This document shows positions 1 through 8,568 of a stretch of DNA of 49,197 bases, piece after piece (position 1 is the first letter of the stretch; each line of letters opens with the position of its first letter). The translations under genes were made by a program, and so were the position numbers. Under the pieces are notes generated by a model. The model had not been told where the DNA came from. It was given only the letters and a program-made list of their open reading frames with translations, and made no database searches. Source of the stretch: Bacteroidales bacterium (GTDB lineage: Bacteria > Bacteroidota > Bacteroidia > Bacteroidales > JAFGHD01); assembly GCA_016939365.1 (NCBI GenBank), contig JAFGHD010000078.1, forward strand, positions 1 to 49,197, given 5' to 3'.

Positions 1-489
1 GTTTTTGGCGAACCGGCTGCGGAATACCTTCAGGGTACAGCCATAGTCCCTGATCCTGACATGGGTGGTCCTCCGAATGATGGCATTGGCTATACGGCTG
101 GGTATTTTGCGAAGAAACATGTCATCTTTCCGGTGGGAGCGGATACCTGCCACCAGGTCCCACCCCTCTTTTTCAGCAAGGCTCAGCATACCGGGTATGT
201 CGGAGGGATCGTTCTGCAGATCACCGTCCATGGTGCAGATGTAATCGCCCTGAGCGTGGTCGATCCCGGCAGCCAGTGCCTGGCTCTGCCCGTAGTTCCT
301 TGTGAACCGGATCAGCCGTATATGGTCATTCCTGACCCCCAAAACCTCAGCGGCAGTGCGGTCGGAAGAGCCGTCGTCGACGAAAATAATCTCGTGATTG
401 ATCCCTGACAATGACTCCCCCAGAGCGGCTACCAAAGGCCTGATGTTCGATTCTTCATTATACACCGATATGACAACGGATAATTTCAT
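1..489 (-). CDS. Family 2 glycosyltransferase, N-terminal part (cut by window edge)
   Basis: Reverse-strand reading from the ATG at 489 gives 163 residues that run off the left edge, so the C-terminus is missing. The start MKLSVVISVYNEE, the FVDDGSSDRT segment and the DGDLQNDP metal/nucleotide-binding motif are typical of GT-A fold family 2 enzymes. The wording is closest to the polyprenyl-phosphate sugar transferase group (DPM1/GtrB/ArnC-like), which move a sugar from a nucleotide donor to a lipid phosphate at the inner membrane. Whether the protein has the C-terminal membrane helices of GtrB types cannot be seen. It is divergent from the aspartyl protease gene, and a perfect TAnnTTTG box sits 31 bases upstream. 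The family is secure; the donor and acceptor are not. Confidence 0.9.
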   Translation of the reverse strand, partial: MKLSVVISVYNEESNIRPLVAALGESLSGINHEIIFVDDGSSDRTAAEVLGVRNDHIRLIRFTRNYGQSQALAAGIDHAQGDYICTMDGDLQNDPSDIPGMLSLAEKEGWDLVAGIRSHRKDDMFLRKIPSRIANAIIRRTTHVRIRDYGCTLKVFRSRFAKN

Positions 490-520
490 GCCGAAGAATG
501 ATAATTCAACAGATTGAATG

Positions 521-528
521 CAAATGTA
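521..528 (-). promoter_or_regulatory. Bacteroidota -7 box for the glycosyltransferase
   Basis: TACATTTG on the minus strand matches the phylum's TAnnTTTG consensus exactly and ends 31 bases before the glycosyltransferase ATG. I see no clear -33 TTTG. It lies inside the longest possible frame of the divergent protease gene, which argues that the protease starts later, at 658. Confidence 0.5.
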
Positions 529-657
529 ATCCTAAAACTGGAGAACGCCGCCCCGGTTACATCCCTCCGTGGCAGAAATCCCCGGGCTGCATGGATCGCC
601 CCGCCCTGGTCCGTGTCGTGCAAATCTTATAATTTCGTACGATCCGGAGTATCATTC

Positions 658-1671
658 ATGCCATTGTCAGGAAGACAACATACCCCGTTATTAGGAATCC
701 TGATCCTGTGGATCACGGCATCCCTTTATTTTTCTTCTGACAATGTTACCAACGGCACCACCAGGCCGGGGAATTGTGCAGGAAGTTGTTTTCCACAAAG
801 GGACCCGGAGCCACTTGGTGATTTCCTTTCCCTCCGCATCCCCCTGAAAAAAGCCGGAAACCTGGTACTGATCGAAGCGTGCATCGATACCCTGACCGGA
901 AACCTGATTCTGGATACCGGAGCCTCCGGATTGGTGCTCAACAGTACCTATTTCAGGACAGGTTATACTGTTGACCGCCTTGAATATGGGGGAGTGACCG
1001 GTTCTTCCGGTGCAGTGCGGAGGACACGCATCGACCGGCTGCAAATCTATGATCTCTATTATGAGAACGTTACAGCCGATCTCTCAGAGCTCGGACACAT
1101 TGAAAACCGCAGGGGGGTCAGGATACTCGGCCTTCTCGGGCTGAACATGCTTCAGGATATGGAAATGATGATTGATGTTGCCAATAGTCTGCTCGTATTA
1201 TACCGGCTGGATAAGAATGGCAACCGACTTCATACTGATTCATGCAATACCGGCACAAAGCTTGAAGCCGACATCAGCCTGATGCATGATGTCATGTTCA
1301 TGAAGGCTTCCATCGGTGGAAAAACGCTCAATTTCTGCCTGGATACAGGGGCCGAGATGACCCTGATCGATCACAACCTGCCACAGGTAGTCTTCGATCA
1401 CATCGTTATCCGCGGCCGGTCCACCCTTCGCGGAGTCGGCGGAGGCCATGCTGAAGTGCTTTATGGCGCACTCGATGGACTTATGGTAGGTGAGACTGAT
1501 ATCGGCTCTCTGCCCGTTCTCGTATCAGATCTCTCAGGGATGGGCCAGGCTTACGGCATTAGTATCGACGGCATGCTGGGATATGATTTTTTTGCCTCCG
1601 GGGCATTTTGTATTAATTTGGTCAGGAAAAGCATGGTGCTGTATTTACCGGACAAATTGAAAACACAGTGA
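658..1671 (+). CDS. Retropepsin-like aspartyl protease family protein, two-lobed
   Basis: The 337-residue protein begins with a hydrophobic stretch (about residues 10-25, LLGILILWITASLYF) that should act as a signal peptide or anchor. Two aspartyl protease motifs follow: DTGASGLVLN at residue 86 and DTGAEMTLID at residue 229. This matches the bacterial retropepsin-like/Asp_protease_2 family, in which the two DTG/A loops form one active site. An in-frame GTG or ATG lies further upstream (to 514), but I chose the ATG at 658. The signal sequence follows it directly, and the divergent promoter plus a near-consensus -7 box (TAATTTCG, 630-637) lie upstream of it. The stop overlaps the start of the next gene (GTGA), so the two are translationally coupled. 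The substrate is unknown. Confidence 0.8.
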   Translation: MPLSGRQHTPLLGILILWITASLYFSSDNVTNGTTRPGNCAGSCFPQRDPEPLGDFLSLRIPLKKAGNLVLIEACIDTLTGNLILDTGASGLVLNSTYFRTGYTVDRLEYGGVTGSSGAVRRTRIDRLQIYDLYYENVTADLSELGHIENRRGVRILGLLGLNMLQDMEMMIDVANSLLVLYRLDKNGNRLHTDSCNTGTKLEADISLMHDVMFMKASIGGKTLNFCLDTGAEMTLIDHNLPQVVFDHIVIRGRSTLRGVGGGHAEVLYGALDGLMVGETDIGSLPVLVSDLSGMGQAYGISIDGMLGYDFFASGAFCINLVRKSMVLYLPDKLKTQ

Positions 1672-3116
1672 AAAATATTGCAGGACAAATCTTCCTGATT
1701 GTTGCTGTTACGGTGGCATCCTGGGTATATAGCCAAACTATGCCTGATAATATCTGCCGCATCACCGACGGAAGGATGATCATCACACTGGATCCGGGAT
1801 GGCCGGAAGAGACCATGCAGTCTGTGGCCGGTGTTTTCGGCCTGGACAGTCTCACCCTGAAGATGGCATTCAGCGGAGGGCCGGAATTCGAGGCCAATGG
1901 CATTGCCTGGACGGTCACCGAAAATACGCAGGGGTTGATCGAACTCTCCCGGACCATACAATCGATGGAGGCACAGTATCACTGGAAAGATGAAGTGGTT
2001 CTGACCGATGACGCATGGCTTGACTTCCCGGTTTATGCGACCGGAGTCCAGGCAACATACGGGGTGAACCGTTTTAAATCCCGGACTGTAATTGAGACAT
2101 ATGAGGGATCAATGCTCTTCTGGCTTCCGGACCGCAAAAATGCCCGGCGTGTTTATCTTGCAGGTACATTCAACAACTGGAGTACCCTGAAAAATCCCAT
2201 GGTTCACGTTGATTCAGGTTGGATCGCAACTTTAAAGCTTGAAGCCGGAAAACATCTGTACAAGTTTATTGTGGACGGACAGTGGATCACCGATCCCAGC
2301 AATGAGCTCAGGGAGGATGACGGACATGGTGGGTTCAATTCCATCTTCTTCGTTTACAATCACTGCTTTGAGCTGAACTTCTTCATGGAGGCACGGCATG
2401 TATTTGTATCGGGCAGCTTTAACGGATGGAGGGAGAAAGAGCTGGAGATGAACCGCTCGAAAGATGGCTGGAGACTGCCCGTGTATCTCCGGGAAGGAAC
2501 CCACGCATACAAATTCATCGTGGACCGGAAATGGATCACTGATCCTGCAAATCCTGTTATCCGCCCTGACGGAGCCGGAAATCTTAATTCCTTCATCAGT
2601 ATCGGTGATACCCTTTACTTCCACCTGGCGGGCTTCCCTGAAGCCCGCCAGGTAGTCCTCGCCGGAAATTTCAATGTATGGAATGAAGGGGAGCTTTACC
2701 TGGAACAGGTGCCGGATGGGTGGGATATACCCTATGTCCTCGCACCGGGTAACTACGAATACAAATTCATTGTTGACGGCAGATGGATCACTGATCCGTC
2801 CAATCCATACACCACAGGGAGCGGGGATTACATCAACTCATTTCTGGCGACGGATACCAGCCATTTCTTCCTGCTGCCGGACTTCCCACAAGCCAGGGAG
2901 GTAATTGTTACCGGCACATTCAACTCCTGGAGCGAGGTGGATTACCGCATGGTCCGTCAACCGGATGGCTCATGGATCTTTCCCATACACCTGGATCAGG
3001 GAAAGCACCTTTACAAGTTCAGGGTCGATGGGGCCTGGATGATTGATCCTTCCAATCCATTGTGGGAAGAAAACGAATACGGTACGGGAAACTCGGTACT
3101 GTGGATCGGGCCATAA
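1668..3116 (+). CDS. Secreted protein with four glycogen-binding-like (CBM48/AMPK1_CBM) repeats
   Basis: The 482-residue protein starts with GTG inside the upstream stop (GTGA overlap). An N-terminal signal peptide (about residues 1-22, ending VYSQ) is followed by a roughly 130-residue region I do not recognise. Four repeats come next, each carrying the G-x-F-N-x-W motif: GTFNNWS at 166, GSFNGWR at 249, GNFNVWN at 333 and GTFNSWS at 416. The spacing is 83-84 residues, and each repeat continues to Y-K-F-x-V-D-x-x-W-x-x-D-P-x-N. This is the early-set beta-sandwich fold of CBM48/AMPK-beta glycogen-binding modules. No catalytic domain is present. A role in binding alpha-glucan or another polysaccharide at the cell surface is an inference. 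A perfect inverted repeat lies within the gene (2623-2653). Confidence 0.8.
   Translation: MKNIAGQIFLIVAVTVASWVYSQTMPDNICRITDGRMIITLDPGWPEETMQSVAGVFGLDSLTLKMAFSGGPEFEANGIAWTVTENTQGLIELSRTIQSMEAQYHWKDEVVLTDDAWLDFPVYATGVQATYGVNRFKSRTVIETYEGSMLFWLPDRKNARRVYLAGTFNNWSTLKNPMVHVDSGWIATLKLEAGKHLYKFIVDGQWITDPSNELREDDGHGGFNSIFFVYNHCFELNFFMEARHVFVSGSFNGWREKELEMNRSKDGWRLPVYLREGTHAYKFIVDRKWITDPANPVIRPDGAGNLNSFISIGDTLYFHLAGFPEARQVVLAGNFNVWNEGELYLEQVPDGWDIPYVLAPGNYEYKFIVDGRWITDPSNPYTTGSGDYINSFLATDTSHFFLLPDFPQAREVIVTGTFNSWSEVDYRMVRQPDGSWIFPIHLDQGKHLYKFRVDGAWMIDPSNPLWEENEYGTGNSVLWIGP
2623..2653. repeat. Perfect 13-bp inverted repeat inside the CBM48-like gene
   Basis: Thirteen bases ending in GGGCTT are followed by the five-base loop CCCTG and their exact complement beginning AAGCCC. 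The hairpin is GC-rich, has no following T-run, and lies at the boundary before the third repeat unit, encoding LAGFPEARQ. Confidence 0.8.
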
Positions 3117-3203
3117 TCTTGCCCGATGGGAAATAATGTCATTCCCTGCCTTACTTACCTACCCGGTTTTACACAGTATTAAAATGGCCGTGTTACCTGA
3201 AGT

Positions 3204-4439
3204 TCAAAGCACCTTCTCGAGGACCTCAATGAGCCGTGCGATCTCCCCGGCAGTATTATAATGCACCAGGCTGATCCGCACCACTCCGTCGTTCTGGTCG
3301 AGCCGCAGGGATTCAATCAGGCGTCTGGCATAGAAATCCCCCCACCTGATCCCGATCCGGTGTTCATCCACCAGAGGAGGTATCCGGCTGCTTTTCTTCT
3401 GTTTAACGACGAAGGAGACCGTGGGCACCCTCAGGGTTCTGTCAGCCGTCGGTTCACCGATCAGCCGGACATCCTTCCGTTGAACCAGATAATCAATGAG
3501 TGGGCGGACAGTCTCCTCCTCATGAGCTGCAAAGAGATCGAAAACCGGGCCTGCGGAGCAACCGGGATGCTGAAATTCCGCTCCCACATGGTGTGAGTAC
3601 AATTCCCTGAAGTAGTCCATGACCCCCATCAAGCCCCAGCTCAGCTCGAAATTTACATTTCCGGGCTGCAGCTTATACGGTATCTCCCCGTAACCGATGA
3701 AGTAATGGTTAATACCCGGCAGGGGCTGCAGGTGTTTTCTCTTCCCGTACAACACGCTGTAATGGGGTCCGAATACCTTGTAAAAGCTGAAGACGTAAAA
3801 GTCAACATCCCATTCCCGAACGTCCACCATGCGGTGAGGCGCATATGCCACCCCGTCCACGCATACCAGGGCACCATGATCGTGAATGAATGATGTGAAT
3901 TCCCTGACAGGATGTATCGTGCCCAGAATATTGGAGGCATGAGTGAAAGCGACCAGCCGGGTCTTCTCGCTCATCAGATGGCGCAGATCCTCCAATTCCA
4001 GCCGCAGGGTATCCGTATTGATCTTCCATGTTCTGATCCTGACTCCCGATCGGGCCAGGCCCACCCAGGGGCCGATATTTGCTTCGTGATCACAATCCGT
4101 CACGATCACCTCATCTCCATGCTCAAGTATCTGTCCCAGTGACCGCGACAGATTCTGCAGCAACATGGTGGCGGATGACCCAAGGATCACTTCCGACGGA
4201 TCGGCTGCCCGCATCCAATCCGCGAGAGTTCCCCTGACCTGGTTCATCCGCTCTCCGGCAAGACGTGAGATCTCATAGGAAGCCCCCAGCTGGACATTGG
4301 TGCTGAACAGGTAGTCATTGATCCGCTCCCCTACCTGCCGTACCGTCTGAGTGCCACCCGCATTGTCCAGAAATGTCCATGATCCGTTGAGAGCCGGGAA
4401 TTGCTGCCGAACGAAATCAATATCCAGTTTGCCTGACAT
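3204..4439 (-). CDS. Class V aminotransferase, cysteine desulfurase-like (VC1184-type subfamily)
   Basis: A PLP enzyme of 411 residues when begun at the ATG at 4439 (MSGKLDIDF). A longer frame to 4607 would run into ispE and has no family similarity. Visible features are the substrate-loop FLDNAGGTQ near residue 24, a stacking histidine in DCDHEAN (118), the PLP-binding aspartate in CVDGVAYAPH (195) and the Schiff-base lysine in SFYKVFGPH (K221). The FYK-FGPH wording matches the TIGR01976-like subfamily, whose substrates are poorly known, rather than IscS or SufS. It is not next to suf or isc genes. It lies downstream of ispE on the same strand with a 94-base gap, and converges with the CBM48-like gene. 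The fold is certain; the reaction is not. Confidence 0.85.
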   Translation of the reverse strand: MSGKLDIDFVRQQFPALNGSWTFLDNAGGTQTVRQVGERINDYLFSTNVQLGASYEISRLAGERMNQVRGTLADWMRAADPSEVILGSSATMLLQNLSRSLGQILEHGDEVIVTDCDHEANIGPWVGLARSGVRIRTWKINTDTLRLELEDLRHLMSEKTRLVAFTHASNILGTIHPVREFTSFIHDHGALVCVDGVAYAPHRMVDVREWDVDFYVFSFYKVFGPHYSVLYGKRKHLQPLPGINHYFIGYGEIPYKLQPGNVNFELSWGLMGVMDYFRELYSHHVGAEFQHPGCSAGPVFDLFAAHEEETVRPLIDYLVQRKDVRLIGEPTADRTLRVPTVSFVVKQKKSSRIPPLVDEHRIGIRWGDFYARRLIESLRLDQNDGVVRISLVHYNTAGEIARLIEVLEKVL

Positions 4440-4533
4440 CGTACTTTTTTTATCGACAGCGAAATTAATCAAACTTCCATCCGGTAAAGGAAGAGGGAAC
4501 AGGTTCCCATGACATTTTCCGGTCACAGAGGCA

Positions 4534-5376
4534 TCAGTCACCCATCGGTCTGACTCCTTTGCCGCTATGGTCAGCCCAGACCGTACATCCCGGAAAAGAG
4601 CCGGCAATATCGCAGGGGAGTTCCCGGAACAACCCGAATATGGCCGATCCGCTGCCTGTCAGGGAAGCATAGACTGCCCCCCGGTTGTAAAGGGTGTCGC
4701 GGATCACCGGCAGATGAGGGAAACGTTGAAAAACGGGATCTTCAAAATCATTGAACACCTGGCCCCTCCATTCTTCCACCGGGCGGCTGATCCGGGAGGC
4801 CAGAGAGCCGGGAGGGGTCGCGGGTGTTATCCAGGTGTAAGCTTCCCGGGTACTGATACGTATCTCCGGAACGACGATCACCCAGGTATAGGAGCTCAGA
4901 TCGGTTTCCACAACTTCTATACGGTCACCCTTCCCGGTGACCAGCGCGGGGCGGTTTCTCAGGAAAAAAGGGCAGTCACTACCCAGCTTTCCGGCCATTG
5001 AGGTCATTTCATCGATCCCTATTGACAACCCGAACTGCCGGTTGAGCAGATGAAGCATAAAGACGCCGTCGGCTGACCCCCCTCCCAGACCTGATCCGGC
5101 AGGTATGACCTTGTGCAGATGGATGCCGCATGAAGGTAGCGGGTGATGCTTCCGGACGAGCGAAAAGGCTTTCATCACCATGTTCTCCCCTGGCGTCCCC
5201 GGGATGGGAGTACCCGTCAGTTCCAGGAATGGCCCCTCCCCTTCACATGGGACAACCTCAAGGATATCACACCAACCTATCGGGTAAAGCAGGGATTCGA
5301 TATCGTGATAACCGTCCGCTCTGCGACGCAGAACCTTCAGCCCGATATTGACCTTGGCATTTGGAAAACAGATCAT
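4534..5376 (-). CDS. ispE: 4-diphosphocytidyl-2-C-methyl-D-erythritol kinase
   Basis: IspE phosphorylates the 2-hydroxyl of CDP-methylerythritol in the non-mevalonate (MEP) isoprenoid pathway in the cytoplasm. At 280 residues it has normal length. The N-terminus (FPNAKVNIGLKVL) carries the substrate-binding lysine, K8. The GHMP ATP loop PAGSGLGGGSAD is at 92-103, and the catalytic aspartate region is GSDCPFF (D134). The start ATG at 5376 is 32 bases from a perfect TACATTTG box, so it is probably the first gene of a short transcript that continues into the aminotransferase. It is divergent from the GH3-family gene. Confidence 0.96.
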   Translation of the reverse strand: MICFPNAKVNIGLKVLRRRADGYHDIESLLYPIGWCDILEVVPCEGEGPFLELTGTPIPGTPGENMVMKAFSLVRKHHPLPSCGIHLHKVIPAGSGLGGGSADGVFMLHLLNRQFGLSIGIDEMTSMAGKLGSDCPFFLRNRPALVTGKGDRIEVVETDLSSYTWVIVVPEIRISTREAYTWITPATPPGSLASRISRPVEEWRGQVFNDFEDPVFQRFPHLPVIRDTLYNRGAVYASLTGSGSAIFGLFRELPCDIAGSFPGCTVWADHSGKGVRPMGD

Positions 5377-5408
5377 CCTCTCAGGGATTCACCGGAACGG
5401 TATCCCAC

Positions 5409-5416
5409 CAAATGTA
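5409..5416 (-). promoter_or_regulatory. Bacteroidota -7 box for ispE
   Basis: TACATTTG on the minus strand is an exact TAnnTTTG match 32 bases before the ispE ATG. No convincing -33 TTTG is seen at the 19-21 bp spacing. Confidence 0.5.
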
Positions 5417-5443
5417 GTATTTCCTCCCATAACCAGACCATGA

Positions 5444-5476
5444 TTTCGGCCCATAGGCTGTTTTATATTAATTTTG
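5444..5476 (+). promoter_or_regulatory. Promoter for the GH3-family gene
   Basis: TTTC at 5444-5447, 21 bases, then TAATTTTG at 5469-5476: close to the Bacteroidota TTTG-N19-21-TAnnTTTG promoter. The predicted transcript would start near 5482, about 60 bases before the ATG at 5545. This supports that start over the longer frame, which reaches back into ispE. Confidence 0.5.
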
Positions 5477-5544
5477 ACATCAGGGATGCATCCTTCAAGG
5501 GATTCCCCAATGGATTCCGGAATACATTCCCAGATGAGCTGAAC

Positions 5545-7068
5545 ATGGCACTGATCCATTCTGTATTGTCGTGGTTGATGAAGCAGCGCTTTCACCAGAT
5601 CGAGCTCTTCATGAAATATCCGCATGAGGTGCAGGAGGAGCTGCTGAAAAAGCTGCTGGCATCCGCAAAAGGAACGGAATGGGGCCATAAATATGACTAC
5701 AGCACGATCCAGTCATTTGAGACATACCGGGAGCGGGTTCCGTTGAATGACTATGAATCGTTGAAGCCGTATATCAACCGGTTGCGGGCCGGAGAGCAAA
5801 ACATCCTATGGAATACGGATATCCGATGGTTTGCCAAATCCTCCGGCACTACATCCGATAAGAGCAAATTCATTCCGGTAAGTCAGGAGGCGTTGGAGGA
5901 GTGCCATATGAAGGGCGGCAAAGACATGCTGTCCATCTATTGCAACAATTATCCCGACACGCAGTTGTTTGACGGACGCGGGCTGGCCATGGGAGGCAGC
6001 CACCAGATCACCGAGATCAGCAACTCAAGCTATTACGACGGGGATCTCTCAGCCATTATTATCCAGAATCTTCCATTCTGGGCGGAGTTCATCCGCGTCC
6101 CCAAAAGAAGCGTTGCACTCATGGGTGAATGGGAAAAGAAGATAGACCTGATGGCACGAACCACTATCAACCATGATGTCACCAGCATCTCCGGAGTACC
6201 TTCCTGGACACTGCTTCTGCTGAAAAGGATCCTTGAGATCACAGAAAAAAACTCGATCCGGGAGGTCTGGCCCAACCTCGAGGTTTTTTTTCACGGCGGC
6301 GTCAACTTCAGTCCCTACAGGAGCCAATTCCGGGACCTGATCCCGTCCCCGGCAATGAATTACCTCGAAACATATAATGCATCAGAGGGATTTTTCGGCA
6401 TCCAGGACCAGCCCGGTTCCAATGACATGCTTCTGATGCTGGATTACGGCATTTACTATGAATTCCTGCCGGTTGACCGGGTTGGGGATGATCACCCGGA
6501 GACAGTCACGCTCGACAGGGTGGAATCGGATACCCACTACGCCCTGATCATTACCTCGAATTCAGGTCTTTGGAGATATATGATCGGAGACACCATCCGG
6601 TTTACTTCACTGAATCCCTACCGGATCAGGATCACTGGCAGAACTAAAAGTTTCATTAATGCGGTGGGTGAAGAACTGATTGTCGACAATGCAGAAAAGG
6701 CACTCGCCATAGCCTGCATGAAATGCCGGGCTGAAGTTACGGAATTTACTGCTGGGCCTATTTATTTCGACGCCGGGAAAAATGCTGCCCATGAATGGCT
6801 GATCGAGTTCGAATCCCCACCGGCCAACCTGGAATATTTCACCGAGACACTCGACAATGCATTGAAATCGCTCAACTCGGATTATGAAGCCAAACGATAC
6901 CACAACATGGTGCTGAGAAGTCCCGTGGTGCGCGCAGTCCCGAAAAACACCTTCTACAGGTGGTTCCGGAAGAAAAACAAACTGGGTGGACAGAACAAGA
7001 TCCCGAGGCTGGCCAACCACAGGAAATATCTTGATGAAATACTCTCGCTCCTTCAGGAGGAGAATTGA
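5545..7068 (+). CDS. GH3 auxin-responsive promoter family protein (acyl-adenylating superfamily)
   Basis: The 507-residue protein begins MALIHSVLSWLMKQRFHQIELF. The upstream frame back to 5143 overlaps ispE antisense and is not coding. The wording SSGTTSDKSKFIP (the adenylate-forming P-loop-like motif), LETYNASEGFFG and LWRYMIGDTIRF matches the GH3 family. In plants GH3 enzymes adenylate a carboxylic acid hormone and conjugate it to an amino acid. Bacteroidota carry homologues of about 500 residues with no assigned substrate. The next gene, a deoxynucleoside kinase, follows after 39 bases on the same strand. The family is secure; the reaction is unassigned. Confidence 0.9.
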   Translation: MALIHSVLSWLMKQRFHQIELFMKYPHEVQEELLKKLLASAKGTEWGHKYDYSTIQSFETYRERVPLNDYESLKPYINRLRAGEQNILWNTDIRWFAKSSGTTSDKSKFIPVSQEALEECHMKGGKDMLSIYCNNYPDTQLFDGRGLAMGGSHQITEISNSSYYDGDLSAIIIQNLPFWAEFIRVPKRSVALMGEWEKKIDLMARTTINHDVTSISGVPSWTLLLLKRILEITEKNSIREVWPNLEVFFHGGVNFSPYRSQFRDLIPSPAMNYLETYNASEGFFGIQDQPGSNDMLLMLDYGIYYEFLPVDRVGDDHPETVTLDRVESDTHYALIITSNSGLWRYMIGDTIRFTSLNPYRIRITGRTKSFINAVGEELIVDNAEKALAIACMKCRAEVTEFTAGPIYFDAGKNAAHEWLIEFESPPANLEYFTETLDNALKSLNSDYEAKRYHNMVLRSPVVRAVPKNTFYRWFRKKNKLGGQNKIPRLANHRKYLDEILSLLQEEN

Positions 7069-7107
7069 TGAAGGAAAAGTATTATTTTTACGGGTAAACC
7101 AAAAAAC

Positions 7108-7722
7108 ATGCATATTGCAGTAGCCGGTAATATCGGATCCGGGAAAACCACGCTGACAAGACTGTTATCAAAACATTTCGGGTGGGAACCCCATTTTGAG
7201 GATGTAGATACCAACCCCTATCTTCATAGTTTTTACGAGGATATGCAGAGATGGTCATTCAATCTGCAGATCTATTTCCTGAACAGCCGTTTCAGGCAGA
7301 TCATCGAAATACGCAAAAGCGGCAAGACGGTAATTCAGGACAGGACCATTTACGAGGATGCATATATTTTCGCTCCGAATCTGCATTCGATGAACCTGAT
7401 GACCACACGCGACTTCGAGAACTATATTTCTCTTTTCGAGCTGATGAGCTCTTTCATTCAGCCCCCTGATCTCCTGGTCTACCTGCGTGCTTCAGTTCCG
7501 ACCCTGGTCAAGCAGATCCAGCGGCGCGGCCGGGAGTATGAGGAAGCCATCCGGCTTGATTATCTGAAGAAGCTGAATGAGCGTTATGAAACCTGGATTT
7601 CCAAATACAACCTCGGGAAACTGCTCATATTCGAGGTAGACAGTTTCGATATTGAGGAAAATCCATCCGATCTGGCCATGATCATCGAGAAAGTCAATGC
7701 TGAATTACACGGATTGTTCTGA
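7108..7722 (+). CDS. Deoxynucleoside kinase
   Basis: The 204-residue protein has the P-loop GNIGSGKTT at residues 7-15 and the dNK-family motif QDRTIYEDAYIFA (about 76-88), whose E-R-S/D-R-T element holds the catalytic base. A lid-like segment RRGREYEEAIRLDYL follows near 138. It should phosphorylate deoxynucleosides for nucleotide salvage, like deoxyguanosine and deoxyadenosine kinases. The exact base preference cannot be read. Start ATG at 7108; a near-consensus TATTTTTA box lies at 7083-7090. The lipoprotein gene starts 6 bases after its stop, so they are probably cotranscribed. Confidence 0.92.
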   Translation: MHIAVAGNIGSGKTTLTRLLSKHFGWEPHFEDVDTNPYLHSFYEDMQRWSFNLQIYFLNSRFRQIIEIRKSGKTVIQDRTIYEDAYIFAPNLHSMNLMTTRDFENYISLFELMSSFIQPPDLLVYLRASVPTLVKQIQRRGREYEEAIRLDYLKKLNERYETWISKYNLGKLLIFEVDSFDIEENPSDLAMIIEKVNAELHGLF

Positions 7723-7728
7723 CCTGTC

Positions 7729-8568
7729 ATGCACCTCTATTCAAAAACCCTGTCCGTATTTCTGATGGCCGGTACCTGCCTGGCAACCGGTCTGACCTCC
7801 TGCCGGCAAAATAAAAAACAAAGTTACCGGGACGAAAAGAACCGCGAAGTGGAGGCCGAATACTATTCAGACGGATCCGTCAGGAATGCCTTTACATACC
7901 TCAACCGGGAACGGACCGAGTATATCTATGTGGCATATAACAGTGACGGAAGACTCGTTGATTCCGCACGGTATATCAATGACACGGTTGAGGGCGTGCG
8001 GAAAGTATATGAAAGCAGTTTGGGGCTGTTGCACATAGAACATTACAGCAGGGGCATTCTCGACGGACCGCATAAAGCCGTTTATGACAACAGGATCACC
8101 AGCTTTGAAGGATTCCGGAGGAACGGACAGAAGGTGGGGGAATGGCTTTTTCACTATCCTGACGGAAGGATGATCACCTATGAGTATTACGACAGCCTGG
8201 GCAACATCCGGTATCTCCGGAAATATGATGAAACCGGAAGTTACCTCAAAGCTTCGGGATATCCGCTGATCCGGATCGAGGCATCCGGTGACACCGTCAC
8301 ACAGAACGACACCCTCAGGGTGCTGATTGAGGTGGCGACACCGCCGGAATGCGTCACATCGGTGCGGATTGCAGGAATGGCCGGCTCAGCCATAACAGGG
8401 TTGCCGGCTGAGGTCTCATTCACCCATCCCGTAAAGTCAATATCCCTTCCATGCCCCTCGGCCGGCCTGCAAAAAATGATGTTCGAGGCAGTCCTGGATT
8501 GTACCGGCCAGGCCCCTGTTACGGATCGCAGGGAAGTAAACGTTTTTGTCGAACCCAACTCCCTATGA
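7729..8568 (+). CDS. Lipoprotein with YwqK/MORN-like repeats
   Basis: The 279-residue protein begins with a lipoprotein signal whose lipobox is LTSC (cysteine 25). Residues about 40-180 consist of short repeats of the form Y-x-x-D-G-x-x-x-x-x-x-Y (YYSDGSVRN, YNSDGRLVD, YPDGRMITY, YDETGSYLK). These resemble YwqK antitoxin-like/MORN repeats, which are common in Bacteroidota surface lipoproteins. Despite the family name there is no toxin next to it, so no toxin-antitoxin role is proposed. The C-terminal 90 residues resemble a beta-sandwich. The final TGA overlaps the kdsB ATG (ATGA), coupling the two genes. Confidence 0.75.
   Translation: MHLYSKTLSVFLMAGTCLATGLTSCRQNKKQSYRDEKNREVEAEYYSDGSVRNAFTYLNRERTEYIYVAYNSDGRLVDSARYINDTVEGVRKVYESSLGLLHIEHYSRGILDGPHKAVYDNRITSFEGFRRNGQKVGEWLFHYPDGRMITYEYYDSLGNIRYLRKYDETGSYLKASGYPLIRIEASGDTVTQNDTLRVLIEVATPPECVTSVRIAGMAGSAITGLPAEVSFTHPVKSISLPCPSAGLQKMMFEAVLDCTGQAPVTDRREVNVFVEPNSL

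Noticed and set aside
514-657. Longer start for the retropepsin-like gene
   Set aside because: The extension overlaps the divergent glycosyltransferase promoter, and the signal peptide begins at 658.
4440-4607. Longer start for the aminotransferase
   Set aside because: It overlaps the ispE coding end and has no family similarity.
5143-5544. Longer start for the GH3-family protein
   Set aside because: It lies antisense to ispE and upstream of a good promoter.
7729-8568. Toxin-antitoxin role for the YwqK-like lipoprotein
   Set aside because: It is a lipoprotein with no neighbouring toxin gene; the repeat name alone is not evidence.
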